Source of the DNA: an uncultured Muribaculaceae bacterium
GTDB taxonomy: Bacteria; Bacteroidota; Bacteroidia; Bacteroidales; Muribaculaceae
DNA: 25,412 nucleotides
Direction of reading: 5' to 3'
Assembly: GCA_902494515.1 (NCBI GenBank)
Contig: CABUTS010000039.1
Location: forward strand, 1 to 25,412
The notes under the pieces are model-generated. The model ran no database searches. It had not been told where the DNA came from and was given only the letters and a program-made list of their open reading frames with translations. Position numbers and translations under genes: made by a program. How positions within the stretch are numbered: the first letter of the stretch is position 1; each line of letters starts with the position of its first letter. Positions 22,305 through 25,412 of the stretch are shown piece after piece.

Positions 22305-23849
22305 TCAGCCGATCTTGCGGAGAAGCGAGTTCAGCGACACGCGGTCGTGGATGAGGCGGTGGAGGTCTTCAATCTTCACGCGGGTCTGGGCCATGGAGTC
22401 GCGCTCACGCAGGGTTACGGTGTTGTCCTCGAGTGTCTGATGGTCTACGGTGATGCAGAAGGGGGTTCCGATGGCGTCCTGACGGCGGTAGCGCTTGCCG
22501 ATGGAGTCCTTCTCCTCGTAATGGGTGTTGAAGTCGAACTTGAGGTCGTTGACGATTTCGCGGGCCTTTTCGGGCAGACCGTCCTTGCGGACCAGGGGCA
22601 TTACGGCGCACTTCACGGGAGCCAGCGGCTCGGGGAGGTGGAGCACAACGCGGGATTCGCCCCCTTCGAGGGCCTGCTCCTCATAGCTCGAGCAGAGCAC
22701 GGAGAGGAACATACGATCCACGCCGATCGAGGTCTCGATGACGTAGGGGGTGTAGCTCTCGTTGAGCTCGGGGTCGAAGTATTCGATTTTCTTGCCGGAG
22801 AACTTGGCGTGCTGCGAGAGGTCGAAGTTGGTGCGGGAGTGGATACCCTCGACCTCCTTGAAGCCGAAGGGCATCTGGAACTCGATGTCGGTGGCGGCGT
22901 TGGCGTAGTGAGCCAGCTTGTCGTGGTCGTGGAAGCGGTATTTCTCATCGCCGAGGCCGAGGGCCTTGTGCCAGCGCAGGCGGGTTTCTTTCCACTTCTT
23001 GAAGTATTCCATCTCGGAGCCGGGGCGAACGAAGAACTGCATCTCCATCTGCTCGAATTCGCGCATACGGAAGATGAACTGACGGGCAACAATCTCATTG
23101 CGGAAGGCCTTGCCGATCTGGGCGATGCCGAAGGGGATGCGCATGCGGCCGGTCTTCTGGACGTTGAGGTAGTTTACGAAGATACCCTGGGCGGTCTCCG
23201 GACGGAGGTAAACGGTCATGGAACCGTCGGCGGTGGAACCCATCTCGGTCTTGAACATGAGGTTGAACTGACGGACCTCGGTCCAGTTGCGGGTGCCGGA
23301 TACGGGGTCTACGATCTCCTCGTCAATGATGATCTGGCGGAGTTCGTTGAGATCGTTGTCGTTCATGGCCTTGGAGTAGCGCTCGTGGAGGGCGTCGCGC
23401 TTGGCCACGATTTCAGCCACGCGGGGATTGGTCTGGCGGAACATAGCCTCGTCGAACGAGTCGCCGAAGCGCTTGGCCGCCTTTTTGATTTCCTTGTCGA
23501 TTTTCTCATCGTACTTTGCCATCTGGTCTTCGATGAGGACATCGGCGCGGTAGCGCTTCTTGGAGTCGCGGTTGTCGATGAGGGGGTCGTTGAAAGCGTC
23601 GACGTGGCCGGAAGCCTTCCAGATGGTGGGGTGCATGAAAATTGCGGAGTCGATACCGACAATGTTCTCGTGGAGGAGGGTCATGGCCTCCCACCAGTAG
23701 CGTTTGATGTTGTTCTTGAGCTCGACGCCGTTCTGGCCGTAATCGTAAACTGCGGAGAGACCGTCGTAGATTTCGCTTGACTGAAAGACAAAACCGTATT
23801 CCTTGGCGTGTGAAACGATTTTCTTAAACACGTCTTCTTGCTGTGCCAT
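22305..23849 (-). CDS. glyS: Glycyl-tRNA synthetase, dimeric type
   Basis: A 514-aa class II aminoacyl-tRNA synthetase of the single-chain (alpha2, eukaryote-like) kind, charging tRNA-Gly with glycine. The start is ATG 23849 (MAQQEDVFKKIVSHAKEYGF); the frame extends upstream but passes through the leader. Visible marks are GFVFQSSEIYDGLSAVYDYG near the N-terminus, TVYLRPETAQGIFVNYLNV, the motif 2 region IPFGIAQIGKAFRNEI, and TSIGVDRMF. The anticodon-binding domain starts near LAPVKCAVMPLVRKDGL and contains YRRQDAIGTPFCITVDHQT. The length is normal and it has its own promoter. Confidence 0.95.
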   Translation of the reverse strand: MAQQEDVFKKIVSHAKEYGFVFQSSEIYDGLSAVYDYGQNGVELKNNIKRYWWEAMTLLHENIVGIDSAIFMHPTIWKASGHVDAFNDPLIDNRDSKKRYRADVLIEDQMAKYDEKIDKEIKKAAKRFGDSFDEAMFRQTNPRVAEIVAKRDALHERYSKAMNDNDLNELRQIIIDEEIVDPVSGTRNWTEVRQFNLMFKTEMGSTADGSMTVYLRPETAQGIFVNYLNVQKTGRMRIPFGIAQIGKAFRNEIVARQFIFRMREFEQMEMQFFVRPGSEMEYFKKWKETRLRWHKALGLGDEKYRFHDHDKLAHYANAATDIEFQMPFGFKEVEGIHSRTNFDLSQHAKFSGKKIEYFDPELNESYTPYVIETSIGVDRMFLSVLCSSYEEQALEGGESRVVLHLPEPLAPVKCAVMPLVRKDGLPEKAREIVNDLKFDFNTHYEEKDSIGKRYRRQDAIGTPFCITVDHQTLEDNTVTLRERDSMAQTRVKIEDLHRLIHDRVSLNSLLRKIG

Positions 23850-23928
23850 TTTTAGTTTAAATAGTTGTGAGTTAAGTGGAAGTGCGGAGTCCGGCGGGCA
23901 TGCCGGGCGCAAATCCGGAATTAAGCTA

Positions 23929-23960
23929 CAAATTTACGGATTTTTCCTGAATTGCACAAA
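23929..23960 (-). promoter_or_regulatory. Promoter of glyS
   Basis: On the minus strand TTTG (23957-23960), 20 nt, TAAATTTG (23929-23936), fitting TAnnTTTG exactly. It lies about 80 bp before the start codon; the GC-rich palindromic stretch around 23892-23909 falls in the leader. Confidence 0.75.
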
Positions 23961-23970
23961 TCTAAATTCA

Positions 23971-25412
23971 TCAGGAAAGCCTGCGGACGAGGTGGATGTC
24001 GCAGCGGGGAACGCCGGGGAGCACGGCTTCAAGGTCGTCGATGGTGGCGTCGGGGCCGAGACGTTGGATGGCGGAGGAGATGGCGTTGGCCACGACCGGG
24101 GTCAGCACCTCCTCGAGCGTTACCTCGCCGCTGCGGATAAAGCGCTCCATGTGGCTGGTAATGGTGCCGAAAGCGAGGCCGCGCTCTTTGGCGATCTCTT
24201 CGCGTGAAAGTCCCTGACGGAAAAGGCGGAAAGTGATGTCGAATGTCTCGCCTTTCGGGGCTCTCGGCTTGCGGGGGGCGTTCTCGGGGCGGGACTGGCG
24301 GAGAGCATTTTCGGGGCGGGTCTTGCGGCCGGCGGATGAGCTGCGGGCCATACGTTTCTGGGCGCGGGCGACCTCCGCGGGGTCGGCGGTTGCCTTGAAC
24401 CAGGCCTGCTGCTTTGCCCCGAGGTAGTTGGCGATGGTGAAGCCCGACTCGTTGATGTCCTTGAGCAGATACAGGCGGCTGATGTAAGCCTGACGGAGTT
24501 CTTCGGCGAGCTCCGCTACGCGCCTGCTGGCGTTCTTGTTTTCGGACTTGATGGCGGCGAACTGCTTGACCGAGGCGCCGAAGGTGTCGACAAATTTATT
24601 GTAGAACCATACGGCTCCGTTGCGTACGCGCTGCAGGAACGGCTCGGAGGTGAGTGTGGAGTAGTCAGTGGCGTTAACCATGGCTATCCACTTGTTTGAC
24701 ACGTCGTTGATTTCGCCGCGAAGGGTGTCGTCGATGCTCTGGAGCCGGGCTGTTTCCTGCGGGAATTTATGGCGGTAGGTGGTGTAGACGATGTGGGCGA
24801 GCGACTGCACCCGGGTCATGATGTCGCGGAAGGTGAACAGCTCGAGCAGCAGCTGGCGGTAGTAGGCGGCCTTGATGCCGTCGAGCTGCCGGATCGAATC
24901 CTCGGCGGCGGTTGCCTGGTTGGCGATGAAGGCGGCGACCTCGGCGTCGGGCCGCAGCGTACCCTCCTGAATCGGGGTGGCGAGCACCATCCCTTCGAGC
25001 GAACGGCAGCGCGACAGTGCCACGTAAACCTGGCCGGGAGCGAACGACGCTCCGGCGTCGATGATTACCTTGTCGAAGGTCAGACCCTGGCTTTTGTGGA
25101 TGGTGATAGCCCAGGCCAGGCGCAGCGGCATCTGGGTGAAGGTGCCCTGAACCTGAGTCTCTACGGTGTGGGTTACCTCGTTGATGGTGTAGGTGCAGTT
25201 TTCCCAGGCCTGCGGGGTGACCTCGACGGGGTCCGGGCGGCCGGGAACCTCCACTCTCACGCAGCCTTCGTCGGCGAAGACCACCCGGCCGATCAGGCCG
25301 TTGTAATACTGGTGGTTTACGAAGTCGTTTTTGTTGAACATCACCTGCGCGCCCTCTTTCAGAACGAGCCGGCTGGCGGTGGGGTAGGAGGATTCGGGGA
25401 AATTGCCGTCGA
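23971..25412 (-). CDS. C-terminal part of a superfamily 1 (Pif1/RecD-like) DNA helicase with HTH domain
   Basis: The frame is open to the window edge, so the N-terminal part, including the ATP-binding Walker motifs, lies outside. The visible 480 or so residues begin ASRLVLKEGAQVMFNKND, which belongs to the region before the last helicase motifs. AWAITIHKSQGLTFDKVIID and GQVYVALSRCRSLEGMVL are the UvrD-C2-type motifs found in Pif1/RecD-like helicases. A long helical region follows. A basic linker (KTRPEN, RKPRAPKG) leads to a helix-turn-helix, FRLFRQGLSREEIAKERGLA, of the kind found at the C-terminus of RecQ-like helicases. It should unwind DNA with ATP during repair or replication. The GTG at 25342-25344 is not its start. 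Confidence 0.85.
   Translation of the reverse strand, partial: DGNFPESSYPTASRLVLKEGAQVMFNKNDFVNHQYYNGLIGRVVFADEGCVRVEVPGRPDPVEVTPQAWENCTYTINEVTHTVETQVQGTFTQMPLRLAWAITIHKSQGLTFDKVIIDAGASFAPGQVYVALSRCRSLEGMVLATPIQEGTLRPDAEVAAFIANQATAAEDSIRQLDGIKAAYYRQLLLELFTFRDIMTRVQSLAHIVYTTYRHKFPQETARLQSIDDTLRGEINDVSNKWIAMVNATDYSTLTSEPFLQRVRNGAVWFYNKFVDTFGASVKQFAAIKSENKNASRRVAELAEELRQAYISRLYLLKDINESGFTIANYLGAKQQAWFKATADPAEVARAQKRMARSSSAGRKTRPENALRQSRPENAPRKPRAPKGETFDITFRLFRQGLSREEIAKERGLAFGTITSHMERFIRSGEVTLEEVLTPVVANAISSAIQRLGPDATIDDLEAVLPGVPRCDIHLVRRLS

Noticed and set aside
22347..23780. Long plus-strand reading frame (477 codons) opposite glyS
   Set aside because: It lies wholly antisense to a confident housekeeping gene and has the Val/Gly/Asp-rich composition of a GC-rich shadow frame.

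Overview
The window looks like a chromosome segment of a Bacteroidales bacterium, plausibly a gut Muribaculaceae-type species; this is inferred, not proven. The pointers are Bacteroidota promoters (TTTG/TTG, 20 nt, then TAnnTTTG) before several genes, type IX secretion (T9SS)-style C-terminal tails, BspA-type leucine-rich-repeat surface proteins, a Bacteroidota-type RNA polymerase omega gene directly after bamD, and a dimeric-type glycyl-tRNA synthetase.

Positions 1-361 are non-coding: a 14-bp polypyrimidine tandem repeat, a hairpin, and a 133-bp MITE-like palindromic element with perfect 21-bp inverted ends. Positions 362-10779 hold the most unusual part: seven genes on the minus strand, closely spaced and apparently one operon read from a promoter at 10835-10866. 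It is built from three copies of a two-gene module. The first gene of each module is a 576-648 aa beta-helix protein without a signal peptide. The second is a 362-399 aa secreted BspA-like protein with a T9SS-type tail. The copy nearest the operon end has an extra LRR protein inserted. In the middle copy an in-frame TGA removes the sorting tail. This block looks less GC-rich than the housekeeping genes to its right.

Positions 10986-13332 carry rluD and a PASTA-domain membrane protein with a long Asp/Tyr/Arg-rich N-terminal extension (minus strand), separated by a 7-copy octamer repeat. Divergently, 13502-14729 carry bamD and the omega subunit, closed by a clear terminator. A small secreted T9SS-tail protein (14997) and a broken sialidase/arabinanase-like beta-propeller gene (15646-17318, one 2-bp frameshift and one in-frame TGA) follow. 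Then come rpsO, and a FucP-like transporter plus a nucleotidyltransferase-GHMP kinase fusion, which look like a sugar uptake and activation pair.

Positions 20455-20998 are non-coding and rich in repeats: 43-bp tandem repeats, a degenerate purine/pyrimidine-patterned repeat and a 19-bp hairpin. The right end is all on the minus strand: an FKBP-type isomerase lipoprotein, a LemA lipoprotein, glyS, and the C-terminal part of a superfamily 1 helicase that runs off the window. No tRNA, rRNA, CRISPR array or complete insertion sequence was seen.
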